51,851 nucleotides of DNA from Mesaphorura yosii (Eukaryota; Arthropoda; Collembola; Poduromorpha; Tullbergiidae): the NCBI GenBank assembly GCA_009869945.1, contig WIXG01000475.1, positions 1 through 51,851 on the forward strand, given 5' to 3'. The translations under genes were made by a program, and so were the position numbers. Every line of letters starts with the position of its first letter. The first letter of the stretch is position 1. Below the pieces are notes generated by a model. That model made no database searches, had not been told where the DNA came from, and was given only the letters and a program-made list of their open reading frames with translations. Shown here piece after piece: positions 33,584 to 48,462 of the stretch.

Positions 33584-34345
33584 TCAATTAGTTTCTACTT
33601 GACCTGTACTCACATCTGCCAGAAGCGAACGGTTTCTCGTCAGTATGGAGCCGGATGTGGCGTTGAAGGACTGTGAACACAGAAACGCCTTGCCGCAGAG
33701 TGCGTGGGTGCACTTGAACGGTCTCTCGGGCAGATGCTTCCGCTTGTGCAGACGAAAGGCTTCTCCCCGGTATGAATTCTTTCGCGGCGTTTGTGACGTC
33801 CTGATGTGAGAAATGCTTTTCCGCAGTGCTGACACTTGAACGTCTTTTCTTTCGTGTGACTTTTGAAGTGGGCCTTAAAGCACTGTGGATTAGGAAATAA
33901 CTTGGAGCACAATGGACATTCAAGCCTCTAGTAAGTCTTATTTGAGTGCGCGTATTTCTTGTGAGATGCCAAATCGGTGAATGTCTTGGAACAGATTTCG
34001 CAGGTCTGGCGTCTTTCATTTTCAGGGAGTTGTGTTTTTTGTGGTGCTTGAGTTCGCTCCGTTCGTTACATCGCTTCCCACATATATCTCACACGTAAAA
34101 GCCCGTTCATGTGTGCGTGGGCGATGGTGTCTGGTCAGGTGGGACGCGAGGGTGAAATTGGCTCGGCAATCCAAATACCTGCATTTAAATGGCCTCTCCT
34201 TTGTATGAACTCGGGAGTGTCGAACCAACAATTCGAGAGTAGGGGACACGTGCCCATAGAAATTGCACTTGAATGACTCGCGAACACATGAACTACGTGC
34301 TCGGGTGCTTCGGGCATGGACTTTTTGCATATGTACGAAATCCAT
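33584..34345 (-). pseudogene. C2H2 zinc-finger protein, broken
   Basis: Tandem C2H2 fingers with TKERPFKC- and HTGEKPF-type linkers are spread over at least three reading frames. From 34345 down: ESFKCNFYGHV...LVRHSRVHTKERPFKC, then FTLASHLTRHHRPRTHE. A shifted frame has CEICSKTFTDLASHKKY followed by an in-frame TAG, then CPLCSKLF and CQHCGKAF with HTGEKPFVC. Another frame has RLHKRKHLPERPFKCTH and CGKAFLC; a last one has LQRHIRLHTDEKPF. The shifts fall inside fingers, where introns are impossible. It was once a nuclear DNA-binding protein and cannot encode one now. Confidence 0.85.
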
Positions 34346-35046
34346 GCCGGGAGTTCAGCCCTCCAGTGGAGTTCCTCTGGTTCCTGTTCAGTGTTCTAAT
34401 CAGGCGATCGTCGACTCGTTCAAGAACAATGCGCACTCCTTTGAGTAATTCCGTTCTAGTAACACCAACAACGGTCTACGTCTGGAATATAAAATCGATT
34501 CTGGTCGATTCAGTAGCCTCTAATTTTACGATTACAACTTACTGTCTACATTTACTTGAGCCTAGGCCATAAATTGGACCTTCGTCGAAATCTCCTTCCG
34601 AGAATGATGCACTGCAAAGGAAAAACGTTGAGAACAGTTGCGGCAACAGACCGAGCCAAGCCAGTGTCCAGCGGTGAGTAAGTCGTTGTTCGTTCCGTTT
34701 ATTGAAAGGCCAGGCTGAACACACGAGTGACATGAATCCAGTCACTGACTGCTGCTACGTAGAACGACTTTGTTCACAGTTTACTGCTATATGGTCTCTC
34801 GAAATTGCCAAATAACATTACGAACTCATCTGCAAGCTTTATACACTTAATTTGTTTATTCGCCTGTTGCCTGAAACATGCGGTAGTTACAACTTTGGGA
34901 TTTAACGTTTAATCGAATTCGGAATTTGGGTACAAAAATAGGCAAGAGTTTCAAGGGTTGACATACCGGATGCTGGATAAATTAGCAATAACTAAAACAA
35001 TTGACAAGCGTACAGTACAGTAATATTAAATTAGAGTTAATCAATG
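34346..35046. other. Intergenic, probable TAPT1 3' UTR
   Basis: No convincing gene. The part nearest 35046 lies downstream of the TAPT1 stop codon. Confidence 0.5.
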
Positions 35047-37495
35047 TTAATGGTGCAAGAGCCAACTGAGTCCTTTCCGTTTCTTGGGTGTCTTCGGGGT
35101 TGCTGTGTCATCTGCGTCATGCTCGTGCTCGTCCGTGGACTGCTCGGAGACGCTGACACGCTTCTCTTCTTCGGCGGCGATGGCGCCTTGACCTTCAGCG
35201 GCAGTAGCGCCAGCGTTGGCGTCAGCAACACGTTCATGTTTGGGCTCAGGTACAGAATTCTCTTTGTCTCCGTCTCCGCTTCCAAGCAGTCTCTCCAACT
35301 CCGGATCACGGTCATTCTCCTCGTTCTTATCAACAGGCGGCGTTGGTGAATTGGTCGTGGACGGAGGCAGGAGAGTCACGTCGAGTTCCTCGACCGTCTC
35401 AAACTTAAACTCACTTCCCAAGGAATACTTGCGCCGATGCAATTTGTTCTTCTTTTCGGAGGGCGTGCTCGCTTGCGATGGCGACGGCGTCTTTTGAGCT
35501 TTCAGCAGCTCTTCGTTCAGGTTCATGCTCAGAATGGACACTGCACTATTGGCGAACAGAAGCTGACTAGTATCGTCTCCAGGCACAGCGATGCTTGCTC
35601 GAGGCGATGTGCTCACGCTCTGCGACGCGCTGAAGCTCTGTCCCTTGACTTTGAGGCCAGGGCTCTCGAGCCCCTCGTCACTGCAGCTGGACGACGCGAG
35701 ACGGTTGGGGCTCGGCGTGCGTGTTGTTGGGTGACTTCGGAAAATGCGAGCTATTTCCTGATGAGTGCGATCACGGTCGCGGTCACGATCACGCTCCCTT
35801 TCGTGATCCTCGTCAACAGGGCTTTGGTCGTCCGACTTCTTTCCGTGGTGCTGATCGATCAGTGAACACGCTTTGCCGAGAAGTACGACGCAGTTGAGGA
35901 GCCGGAACGTTGAAATGGCAAAGTACGTAAGCACCACAAGAATGCAGGTTCCGATGTCCAAATATTTTAGGGAAGGGCGCAGTACTTTGAAAAGGAGCAC
36001 GGCCAACGGAAGGGGAACGAACCCGAGTCGCCGCCCTACCATGTCCGAAGAGTCGGAAAACGCGCGACGGTTTTTTGTTTGTGCCAGGTCGTATGCGAGG
36101 CTGAGCGTGTATTCGCGGTAAACTTCAGGAGTGATTTCGTTGAACCGCGTGATAAACGCGTGTTTAACCCAGTCAACACCCACTTCAACGAGAAGCACCA
36201 TAACGCAGTCGGGAAGCAGGATCCAGAATCGGGACTCTTCCCATTGGTACTCGCGCATTGTCTGAACGCAGACGATGAAGAGCAGAACACAAAGATGGAA
36301 TCGTTCACGTACGTCGGAGCAGGAGACTTGGAAGAGATTCAGCTTGTCAAATTTCTTGAACACGGATCCTTTGAGCTCTACAAAGTTGTTGGACATCATT
36401 ACAGTCAGCAGGGCTCGGTTGCTCGAGTTGATGGCCACGTTCAGCGTGGTGCCCTGAAACAGCAGCACGACTGCGTGACCGGCGACGCTGAATATCGCCA
36501 GCAATAAATGTGTTGTCAGACTGAAAGCACGTTGGTTTTTGGCATTTTCGGGCACCTTTTCGACCGCCGTGAAAAATAGTGCATCTGGAATCCAAACGAA
36601 AAACATAATAATTATAGCAGCTTTCTTGCAAGAGAATTAATTTAGAAAGCTAAGATTTAATTACCGAGTGTGTCCTGAACGAAGGATGCAAAGAGACGAT
36701 CAAAGACTTCGAGCATGTTAAAGAACATGTACAGTTTAATCACAGATTGGGACTTGATGACATGGTACATTACTGATGTATCGAAGAACGAGAACCCAAA
36801 CACACACACTGCCATAATCAGCAGTTTTAGAAGGTCGCACTTTTCATTCGATTGGAGTCGCGTCGAAAATGTGGAATTGGAGCTGGCTTTGGTGAAGGGA
36901 ATCGACGAATGCAAGAAACTGATGATTGCTAGGAGACATCGTACTGGCAGGAAAGTGAACAGGTACAGAAAAGCGTCTACGCACTGGAAGAATCCGTAGC
37001 TCATGAATCGCTCCAACTCCTTCGGGATCGTGATGAAGGTGTACACTTTCTCGCGGCGGGCAGTGAATCGTTCTTCCTCCAACTCGACTCGGTAACCACG
37101 CGTCAGTTCGATTCGAAGAAAATCAGTCAGAGAAGTCTAGAGAAATTAAGAGATAAACATAAATCAGACATTAATGTTAACCCAACAGATAACTACACAG
37201 GAACTCGTGTCTTACATACCACTTTTAGCGTATTTGCAGCATTTCCGCTGAATAACCTCTTGCGTGCAGTCTTCTCAAGTGGTTGTGGAGCGGAGGTGGA
37301 TCCTCCGACCCCGACTGTCGACCCTCTAGGCATTAGATGGTTATGCTGAACTTGCACTGGACTCTGATTCTGATTCGAGTTTAAGTCTGCAGTGGGGAAG
37401 ACTATCCCAGGTGGTGGTTGCTTAGAACGATTAACAAGGTTGGAGTTCGATTCGGGTGGTCTGGTGTAAACTGGTGTCCTCTCCATTGACTCCAT
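35047..37495 (-). CDS. TAPT1: TAPT1 family multi-pass membrane protein
   Basis: Exons 37220-37495, 36665-37136 and 35047-36584 join in phase to give 761 residues (vertebrate TAPT1 is about 560). After a ~90-residue disordered N-terminus the conserved core begins SLTDFLRIELTRGY. It includes ERFTARREKVYTFITIPKE, FMSYGFFQCVDAFLYLFT, SVIKLYMFFNMLEV, TLNVAINSSNRALLTVMMSN, NFVELKGSVFKKFDK, VKHAFITRFNEI and LGFVPLPLAVLL. The last ~230 residues are low-complexity, rich in Ser, Glu and basic residues, which explains the extra length. TAPT1 orthologues act at the ER/ciliary base in collagen secretion and cilium formation; that role is inferred from the family. Confidence 0.93.
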
Positions 37496-38194
37496 GATTA
37501 CTTCGGGCGTTGCAACTGCAAACTCACTTCACCGACTTCACTGCAGTGGATTGGCTCTACACTATCACCTGCCCAAGACAGTTACTAGATACACGGTCAA
37601 GATAACATATGAGATGACCTATTGCCTCGTCAGACAATTCAAAGTTGGCGTTTCACTGGCATGGGGTCACATTTGACATTTCTGAGGGAATCAGCGGCAG
37701 TGAGGCTTAGGACCAAACCAACCAAAGTGGATTGAATTAGAAAGGTTAGAATTAGAAACAAGTGGTTAATAATCTTCGATGATACAACTCAACGTGTCGT
37801 GTTCTGTTGTGTTGTCAAAATCTCATTTGGCAGAATCACGAGCCTGAACCAAGGAAGCCTTTCTGGGTAACGCCTCGCTGCGCTGCACTGAGTATCAAAA
37901 TTGCTATCAGTTTCTCGAACCTCGATAAGACTCGGCAAAAGGCAGCTCGACCGCATTTCGACGAATAATGAATGATTGCTTCTTTTATTGACTTTCACGT
38001 GGGAAATTAACTTCTACAACATGTTGAATATTGCTTACACACTACCTCACCTCATAAATACTTTCAATTTGACGTTTTCTTACTTAAATTCCAAAATAAA
38101 TTGTTCATTTTTTCACCCTAATTAAATAAATGCTAGTAAAATTTTCCTATGATAATTTAGTAAATGTAGATGCATATAACTATGCTTGTTGCAG
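37496..38194. other. Intergenic between SEC23 and TAPT1
   Basis: TAPT1 promoter side and SEC23 3' UTR side. No additional gene was seen. Confidence 0.5.
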
Positions 38195-41523
<3,329 letters not shown>

Positions 41524-43356
41524 ATGTTCACTAGCAAAGGGATAAGATTGATCTGCATCGCAAGACCTCTGCTGATAAGGAGCCTGGCTTCAGCTCCTCG
41601 AAGCAACCCCAACCCATCACCTCCGACTGCGTCCATGCCCAAACCAAAGCCGTCGACAGCCGCATCCACCTTTGGTTTGGACGAAGATGATTTGGAACAG
41701 TACGTCAAAGGAGTTTATACCGAGGGCAGAAAGCCGAAGGCTAAAACAACCGAAGCCGAGGCTGCAGCTGATAAAGCGGTCACTTCAGAACCGCATCTTT
41801 CCACTCCGACGGACTCTGGGCATGCAGCAGCCACTTCAGAACTACAATCGCAAGTGTATTCTCTTCCTGGCAAAGAAAGTGCAGCCAAGGTTAATGCCCA
41901 AGCGTCAGGGACCGACGCCGAAGCCGTGGACAAATACAGCAGTTGGTTCACGTCGTCCGACTCCAATTCTAGTCTAACTTCTTCAGACGAGGGCGAGGTG
42001 ACACAGGAACGGGTCGAAGACACAGGTGTGGAGAAGGTACGATTGGCAGGGTTTGGAAGCATTCGCCTGGATAACGACAACCCAGCACAAATAGACGAAT
42101 TCGATAAGGAACCGGAAGAGTTTGCCGACTATCGCCTTCCGCAGCCCAGATCATTCAGGGAGATGGAACTGCGGGAGATGGAAGACGAGGAATTTGATCC
42201 CCGTCAACCACGGGCTTCTCCTGAATGGCTCAGGCTGGAGCAGGAAAGGGCCATTGCTGAAGCCTCTGATGGTACTAGCAAGTTTAAAATGCCTCCCATC
42301 GTAACGAAGACTCAAACGAAGGAAGGTGGAGAGAAAACCGCGAGTGCGAGCACCGGCAAAGCCAGCAAGGCGAAGGCGAAGTCATCTGAGAAACCTGAAG
42401 AAGATGGGGTAAAAGTTGGAGTTAACCGAATCCCGCCTGTGTACCGACTCCCCGATTACAACAATATAACGCACCAAGACATGTGGGGTATTCTCTCCAA
42501 GCAAATCATATTCGACAACGACTTCCTGCTCGCAATCAACAAACCGCCCGGAGTTCCCATCCACAGCCCCAGCCTGGACTGCCGCCATACGCTCATTGAA
42601 TTTCTGCCCGAGCTGGCCAAAATCACGAATAGTGAAAAGGTGTACCCGCTCCACAGACTTGATAAGGAGACAACGGGAGTCCTGCTGCTCGCGAAAACGG
42701 AAGCTGCCGCTACGATCATTAAGAAAAAGTTTGCAAACTGTGAAATTGGGAAGAAGTACCTCGGTATTACGAAAAACTGCCCGGAACTTGAAGAAGGTGG
42801 GCCAAACTTAGCACACATCTTGGAAATCATTGGAAAATAGCTAATTTACTTTCTGACTTCTATTTATTTGTACTTTGCAGGCAGCATTAAGATTCCAATT
42901 TCAGAGGCAGAAGTTTTCGGTTCCACCGTCTTTCGTGCCAGTTTGCGGCCCGATCTGAGCCGTTACAACCTCAAGACCCCCACGAAAGGTGCTCGAATGG
43001 CCGTGACGCATTACAAGATTATTAATTCGAGCGAGCACTGCGCATTTCTTGAAATCACACCGGAAACCGGCGTCAAACATCAGATTCGAGTGCATTTGGG
43101 GTTCGGGCTGGGATGCCCGATCATCGGAGACCACAAATACTCGCACCGTGACAAAATGGCTCCCCAGCGTCTGACGCCCGCGTTGCTACAGAAACTGAAG
43201 GTAGACCAAAGTAAACTCCGCCACGTACCACTGCACCTTCACTGCAGCAACATCAAATTCACGATGCCCGAAGGATTCAGCACGACCAACGTTTTTGTCC
43301 ACGCGCGGGCGCCGTTGTACTTTCTTCGTACGCTAAAGGTTTTAGGAATGAAATAA
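41524..43356 (+). CDS. RPUSD4: Mitochondrial RNA pseudouridine synthase RPUSD4-like
   Basis: Exons 41524-42796 and 42881-43356 join in phase 1 to give 582 residues (human RPUSD4 is about 377). The N-terminus is basic and Ser-rich (GIRLICIARPLLIRSLASAP), fitting a mitochondrial presequence. Residues ~40-310 are an acidic, Ser/Glu/Lys-rich, probably disordered extension. The RluA-type catalytic domain follows, with INKPPGVPIHSP, HRLDKETTGVLLLA (catalytic Asp ~380), ITPETGVKHQIRVHLGFG and GDHKYSHRDKMAPQ. The sequence around GDHKY and VPLHLH matches RPUSD4 better than RPUSD1-3. RPUSD4 modifies mitochondrial 16S rRNA and tRNA. Without the splice the frame would stop shortly after 42796 in intron sequence. 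It converges on DDAH, with 127 bases between stops. Confidence 0.92.
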
Positions 43357-43483
43357 CTGAATAAATTGTTACCAGATTTCTGAGTACTGAGTTTTATATA
43401 AATTCTAATTTATTTAATCTCCAGTTTACGTCACATTTAAGAAGTTTGCTGAAAAGCTCGCCTTGGCTAGACTCGACAGACGC

Positions 43484-44465
43484 TCATTTTGCATTCCGAA
43501 TTTTGTTCAACAGAACCACGAGACGTCGAAGACTAAAGTTCCCGACTTTGACCAGCTCGGAAAGATCCACGGCCCGGCGACGTGGAAGCCTGTCGGCGAA
43601 GAGTGCGTGACTGATGGGAGCCATTTCGGCAGTGCAGTGAATCAGCGTCCCGTTGACAAAGAGCAGGGCACCGGCAGCGACGTCGTCGGGGACGGTGAGG
43701 GTCAAGTACGAGCGGAAATTGGCTTCTCGCTCCATGCGCTTGATGACTTCTTGTGACTCTTTGGTGGATCCGACACAAATGACGTCCTCCGCCACCATGT
43801 TGACGTAGTGCGATAGATGTTGCGGACCTGGAAGCTTGATCGGGCTGCAGGGGTACTCGGGGAATGTTTTCGCGACGAAAGCGGCGCCGGCCTCGTTCGT
43901 GAAGTTGGATAGGCCGATGAAGAGCTCACGGCCTGTGGAAAGAATTTATATGATCAATTATCCAATGAAAACTACGAGCCTTCTTTCTACGAGTTTTTCT
44001 TTTTTGGAGCCTACCTGTGAATAAAATGTCAGCTCCTTCGACGTACGCGTCCTTGTCATCCACTTCCACGACGGGAATCTCCAGCTCCTTACGCAGGAGT
44101 GTCCTCATCGTCTGAATCTGTCATGTAGTGTCACAATTTAGAAGGCGACTTCATAAATTTACAAATCATTTACGAATTAAGACTCATCGACAACTTACAT
44201 CCTGTCCGCCCGTGCGTCCTTTCGGTCGCATGATGAGCCCCATTCCATTGAGCACAAATGCCACATCGCCCACGTAGCTCGATGATGGACTCGTGTCATC
44301 CGGTGGCAGTTCCACAACATCCACGCCAATCTCCCGTAGTACGTTGACCAGTGACTCGAATTGCTCTCTGCATTTCTGCAGGTCCACGTCGGCAGGCTTG
44401 ACTAGCGATGAAGGAAGACGGCACATGATGGCCTCCGAAGTCCAGGTCTTGAGTAGCAGTGACAT
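43484..44465 (-). CDS. DDAH: DDAH-like protein lacking the catalytic cysteine
   Basis: Exons 44199-44465, 44015-44111 and 43484-43932 join in phase to give 270 residues, close to the family's ~285. DDAH hydrolyses asymmetric dimethylarginine and so relieves inhibition of nitric oxide synthase. Matching segments are VVELPPDDTSPSSSYVGDVAF, YVEGADILFTGRELFIGLSNFTN, LTVPDDVAAGALL and VDLSELVKVG. The active-site His is kept (H160 in PGPQHLSH). The nucleophile Cys near the C-terminus (Cys274 in human DDAH1, motif TCCSVLINK) is replaced: here the segment reads SLRRLVVLLNK, with Arg at the aligned position 258. The enzyme is therefore predicted inactive or altered. The frame is open upstream of M1 through TTG 44567 to an acceptor at about 44575-44576, so an N-terminal extension from upstream exons is possible. 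Confidence 0.88.
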
Positions 44466-45285
44466 TCTGTTGGTTTTGTGTTTGTGACTGTGATGGGGCT
44501 TGGGCTTTGCGTTCCGAACGGGCGTTGCTGCGGCTGCGGTCGTGGATTGAGTATTTTCCAGCTGCAAGATACAAACCCACGCATTTAATTAGATGCAGGA
44601 ATTCAATTAATGCTATTAATCCTACCTTGGCGGTTACTTCGTTGTTCAGCGTGGCGAATTGACGACAATTTGAGTACCTGAACCTCCTAGAATATGATTG
44701 GTTGAGTATTTAGAACAAAATTGAGATCTTCGTTGAGTATGCACAGATTCAGGACGAAAGTCAGGTATGGCGTTAATTAATTAGTGCGGAATGATGCGGA
44801 ACACGGAGACAGCCCAAATTTTATCGATCGATCGATCTGTCAAAGTCCACACTCCAAATGAATAGGAAAGGAGCATACTGCTATATGCAGAAGGAAGAGG
44901 AAGAGCGCCCGACTCGAATCGAATCCCGCTGCAGCATTGAATTCAAAGCGAAACAGGGAAAAAAACTTACGGCCTTCAGCCTCAGCCTCCACTTCAATCT
45001 ATCAAGTGTTTACTTTAGTTAGTGAAAGTGCAAGTGATCGAATGTAGCTTTATCCCACTGCAAAACTGGGTCCAACTGCCCACTTTGGTTCTTGTGGAGG
45101 TTAGGTTAATACTGTGATTTATTCCGTGATCTTCACATATCCGCTGATTAACGAATTGAGGTCAAGATGTCAAGTGGCTTTTAACCCCAATTTGAAACTT
45201 CATCCGTCCATCGTGATCGTCTTTATAGCCTGCCTTTTGCCCAATTATTACGGCATTACACAGAAGTATCTGATTACAAGACGGA
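44466..45285. other. Divergent intergenic region, DDAH / HMCES
   Basis: It may hold upstream exons of DDAH. The segment 44641-44690 has an in-frame RRFRYSNCRQFATLNNE reading and a GTAGGA donor on the minus strand, which would suit an organellar leader. A GATC-type tandem repeat lies at 44822-44836. Confidence 0.45.
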
Positions 45286-46523
45286 ATGTGTGGGAGAATC
45301 GCCTGGTAAGAGTCAAGCTCGTCAAGTGTCAAGTATTCGAGAACGACGTTCTATGTGCTTGTTTTAACGTGGATGAATTGAAATTGATTATGATTATGGA
45401 TCGGCTTTATGTTTTTCACTTTTGCAGTTTACTGGACCCGCAGACAATCTGCAATGCCTGCGCCCCACAGAATCCACAATGGCGCGACTCACCATCAGGA
45501 AAATACTTCCCAGGTGCCAACAAGATGCCCAGCAGCTATTGCCCTATCATGTACAAGGCTGCTGATGGTCAGCTGGTGGTGCAACCGATGATGTGGGGTC
45601 TGATTCCAAGTTGGCATAAAGTAAGAATCAAGTGGTACTTCTGCAACTTCGGCTAGCTGATGTCGCTAGTTCGTAATTAACGATTTCAATGATTCTAATT
45701 TGTAATTCAGGGCAAGCCAACTTCGCATGGAATTTCCTCTAACAATGCTCGCATCGAGACAATCGAAACTTCCAAGCTTTACTCGCGTCTGATTCCCACT
45801 CGTCGCTGCGTGCTGCTGGCTCAGGGCTTCTACGAATGGCGCACCGTAGGGGCTAAGAAAGGAGCACCGAAGGAGCCGTTCTTCATTTTCTCCGAATTTG
45901 CACCTGTAAAGAACGAAGATTCAAAGGCAGACGTCAAACCACAACCACTTCGTGAAGCATGGAACGACCCAACAAACTACGATGGCAAGACTTGGTCCGG
46001 GCCACCGCTTCTTAAAATGGCTGGACTCTACGACGTTTGGAAGCACGGCGAAGGCGGGGAAGATGCTCCGGTGCACAGCTTCACGGTCATTACAATGGAG
46101 AGTAATGACACTCTGTCCTGGCTCCATGACCGAATGCCAGCAATCCTCGAGACGCAGGAGCAATGCGAGGCTTGGCTGAATGGCGCGGATTTGAAGACGA
46201 CGCTGAAGCAGGCGACGAAGCTCAAGCATTACGCTGTGGATCCGAAGGTCAACACGAGCCGGTGCCACGACGAGGACTGCATGGATCCAAAGCAGGAAGG
46301 GAAGCCAGCAAAGGGCGAAGCGTCGTTCATGGCCAATTGGTTGAAGCGTCCAGGTGGCAAGACCGATGAAAATGTGGGAGAAAAGGTCAAAGCCGAACCC
46401 GAAGACAAAGAAGAAGCAGAAGACAACGATGCCGACGAGGACGATGATACCACGGAGAAGAAAGCCAAAACAGGTGCAAGTGCAGAGGGCAAGGCTACGA
46501 GGAGCAAGACAAGGAAGAGATAA
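45286..46523 (+). CDS. HMCES: Abasic-site DNA-protein crosslinker HMCES (SRAP domain)
   Basis: Exons 45286-45305, 45428-45620 and 45711-46523 join in phase to give 341 residues. The first coding exon is only 20 bases and encodes MCGRIA plus part of the next Cys codon. It places the obligatory catalytic Cys at position 2 after Met removal. The SRAP domain has MMWGLIPSWHK, NNARIETI (Asn and Glu of the active site), CVLLAQGFYEW (Glu), FTVITMES and LHDRMPAIL (His). HMCES covalently caps abasic sites in single-stranded DNA at replication forks. The C-terminal ~90 residues are acidic and Lys-rich and contain a FMANWLKR motif resembling PIP/HMCES tails, here unproved. All catalytic residues are present. 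Confidence 0.95.
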
Positions 46524-47207
46524 TCGTGAAGTTCAAAGATCATTACCAGTATTTCCTTCAGGCATTCAACCACAACAAATACACAAATAAGTTTTACACA
46601 AAATTTACATGTATTATCACAAAGAAAATTCAATAAATTAACGTGCCTTCTTGAAAATTAGCCACTCGGACAGCCGTTTTTGCATATTCTGGGCGTTTCG
46701 CGTTATTCTCGAAAACTCTGCAAGTCAGTATCTCATCGCATTGCACTTGGCATTACGTGACATGATGACCTTTTGCATATGCATTACGCAAAAAAGGAGA
46801 AAGTTCCTACAAGTTTCTCTTTGACTCTTTGGCGTGGCCGTGGCTTGGCGAATTCTCACGGCGTGGCGACTCGGAGATTCCCAAGAAGCAACAAGAAACG
46901 TGTACAACAATCAGCAGCATAAGTCAACAATGCAATGCTGTGAGTCATGTACCCAGAAACAAAAAACCTGTTTTCCTCACATTTGCTGTGCTTTGCCCTG
47001 CGTCTTTGTCTTGCGTATTGTGTCACTTTCAAGTTTTATTAAATAATCTTCATAAAATGCCGTAATCGAGTAATCGTAGCAGCGTCCGCGTCGGCAATTT
47101 GCCACGCAAATCGCAATCGTGTCGTCGCAAATTTCTCTGCTCGAATAAAACCATTTTCGCCCCAATGCCCATGTTTTCAGTGTCTCGCTGACACGACTGA
47201 TGTGAAA
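46524..47207. other. Intergenic, no supported gene
   Basis: HMCES 3' flank (AATAAA near 46632) and 5' flank of the next gene. Open frames here are short and unremarkable. Confidence 0.5.
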
Positions 47208-48462
47208 ATGTACGCTGTGACTGTGAGCACGAGTGTATCCGCCGTCGCCGTCAGCGTCATTGGCGCTGCTGCCCTTCTCCTGTGCTCGGTCGGTGGTCGT
47301 GGTGTGGGCGCCGCCCCGACTCCAGAGCTCGTAATCGCCGAGCCTTTGTTCTATCCGCATGGAAAGAGCAACAGCAACCAACCTCAGCAGCAGCAGAAAG
47401 CCCAGACTGCTTCCCAGTCTTCCTATGTGCCACAGGTCGTGAAGCCACCAGCGTCGATGAATATGGACATGGACATGAACCGGCCCCGGACCCAGAAACA
47501 GCAGCAGCAGTATTCAGGCAGCCCCAGCTCAGGTTATTCAGGCTCAGGACCTGTGCCCAGTTCATTCAGGCGAGGGGCGCCCTTTGGAGACTGGGGCAAT
47601 GACTTTGTCCAGCCTCAGTCCCAATCTCAGTCCAGGTACAGAGACGGAGACCGAAACCAAGAACGTGAACGTGAATGGGACAGAGACATGGAAAGAGACA
47701 GAGACAATCGAGTGGGTTCGGGGCTGACAACGAGTGGGGCGAGGACTGGGAATTACCCAACACTCAGCTCGTTGAGCGGGTACAATTCAAAACGGAATCA
47801 GTACCAGAACCAGAATTCGAAGCTCCTCATCGCCAAGCCTCTTTACCATCCCAGCGACAAACAGGGAGCCAAGCTTCTCATTGCCGGAGGTGAAGGGCGG
47901 CAGAGGCAGCAAGAAGCACAGGCGTCAGTCAACTCGGCGTCTTCATCTTCTCCCTCAACGTCTTCCAACCACGTCAACGTCGAGGCGGCCGAGCACGGTG
48001 CAATTGAGATCCCGGAAATGGGCGGCATCGAGTACTACGATTTGGTGAGCTGGGGAATCCATTTAAACTGGACATATACGATTAGGATGACTAATTATTT
48101 GTGTGCATTCGACATTACAGATCAATCACATTCGATCGTGGACCGGAGCGCTCGTGGACGCCACGGTGAAAGCTCCAGGAAACGTGGCGACCGCCGCACA
48201 GACGGTGGTGCGAGGTTCGAGCAACCTCCTGGCTCAAGTGAGGGAGAACATGCCTGACATTCAGCTGCCGGAGCTCCCGCTGCCGTTTGCCATCCCATCG
48301 CTCACTTCACTGATTCCTGATCTGACGCAAGGCGAGGATTCGTACGTTGCGGCCTCGCAGCTGGCACCACTCTCGCCCTTTCCGGACTTTATCGGGACTT
48401 TCTTAAACAGCAAAAAACGGCCACCCGTCGAGAGTCACTGGCTGGACAATTACGGAGTTTAA
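47208..48462 (+). CDS. Secreted Gln/Ser/Arg-rich low-complexity protein
   Basis: Exons 47208-48044 and 48121-48462 join in phase 0 to give 392 residues. The leader (VAVSVIGAAALLLCSV) ends near GVGA. The mature protein begins ELVIAEPLFYP; a similar box, LLIAKPLYHPSDKQ, recurs near residue 205, with a third partial LLIAGG, so there is an internal repeat. Between them lie poly-Gln and Arg/Asp/Glu stretches (RDGDRNQERER). The C-terminal ~110 residues are more ordered (INHIRSWTGALVDATV, LPELPLPFAIPSL). No known domain is recognised. Extracellular or cuticle-associated matrix is a guess from composition. Confidence 0.7.

Noticed and set aside
45921..46633. Minus-strand frames opposite HMCES
   Set aside because: They are shadows of the acidic Lys/Glu-rich tail; no domain is present.
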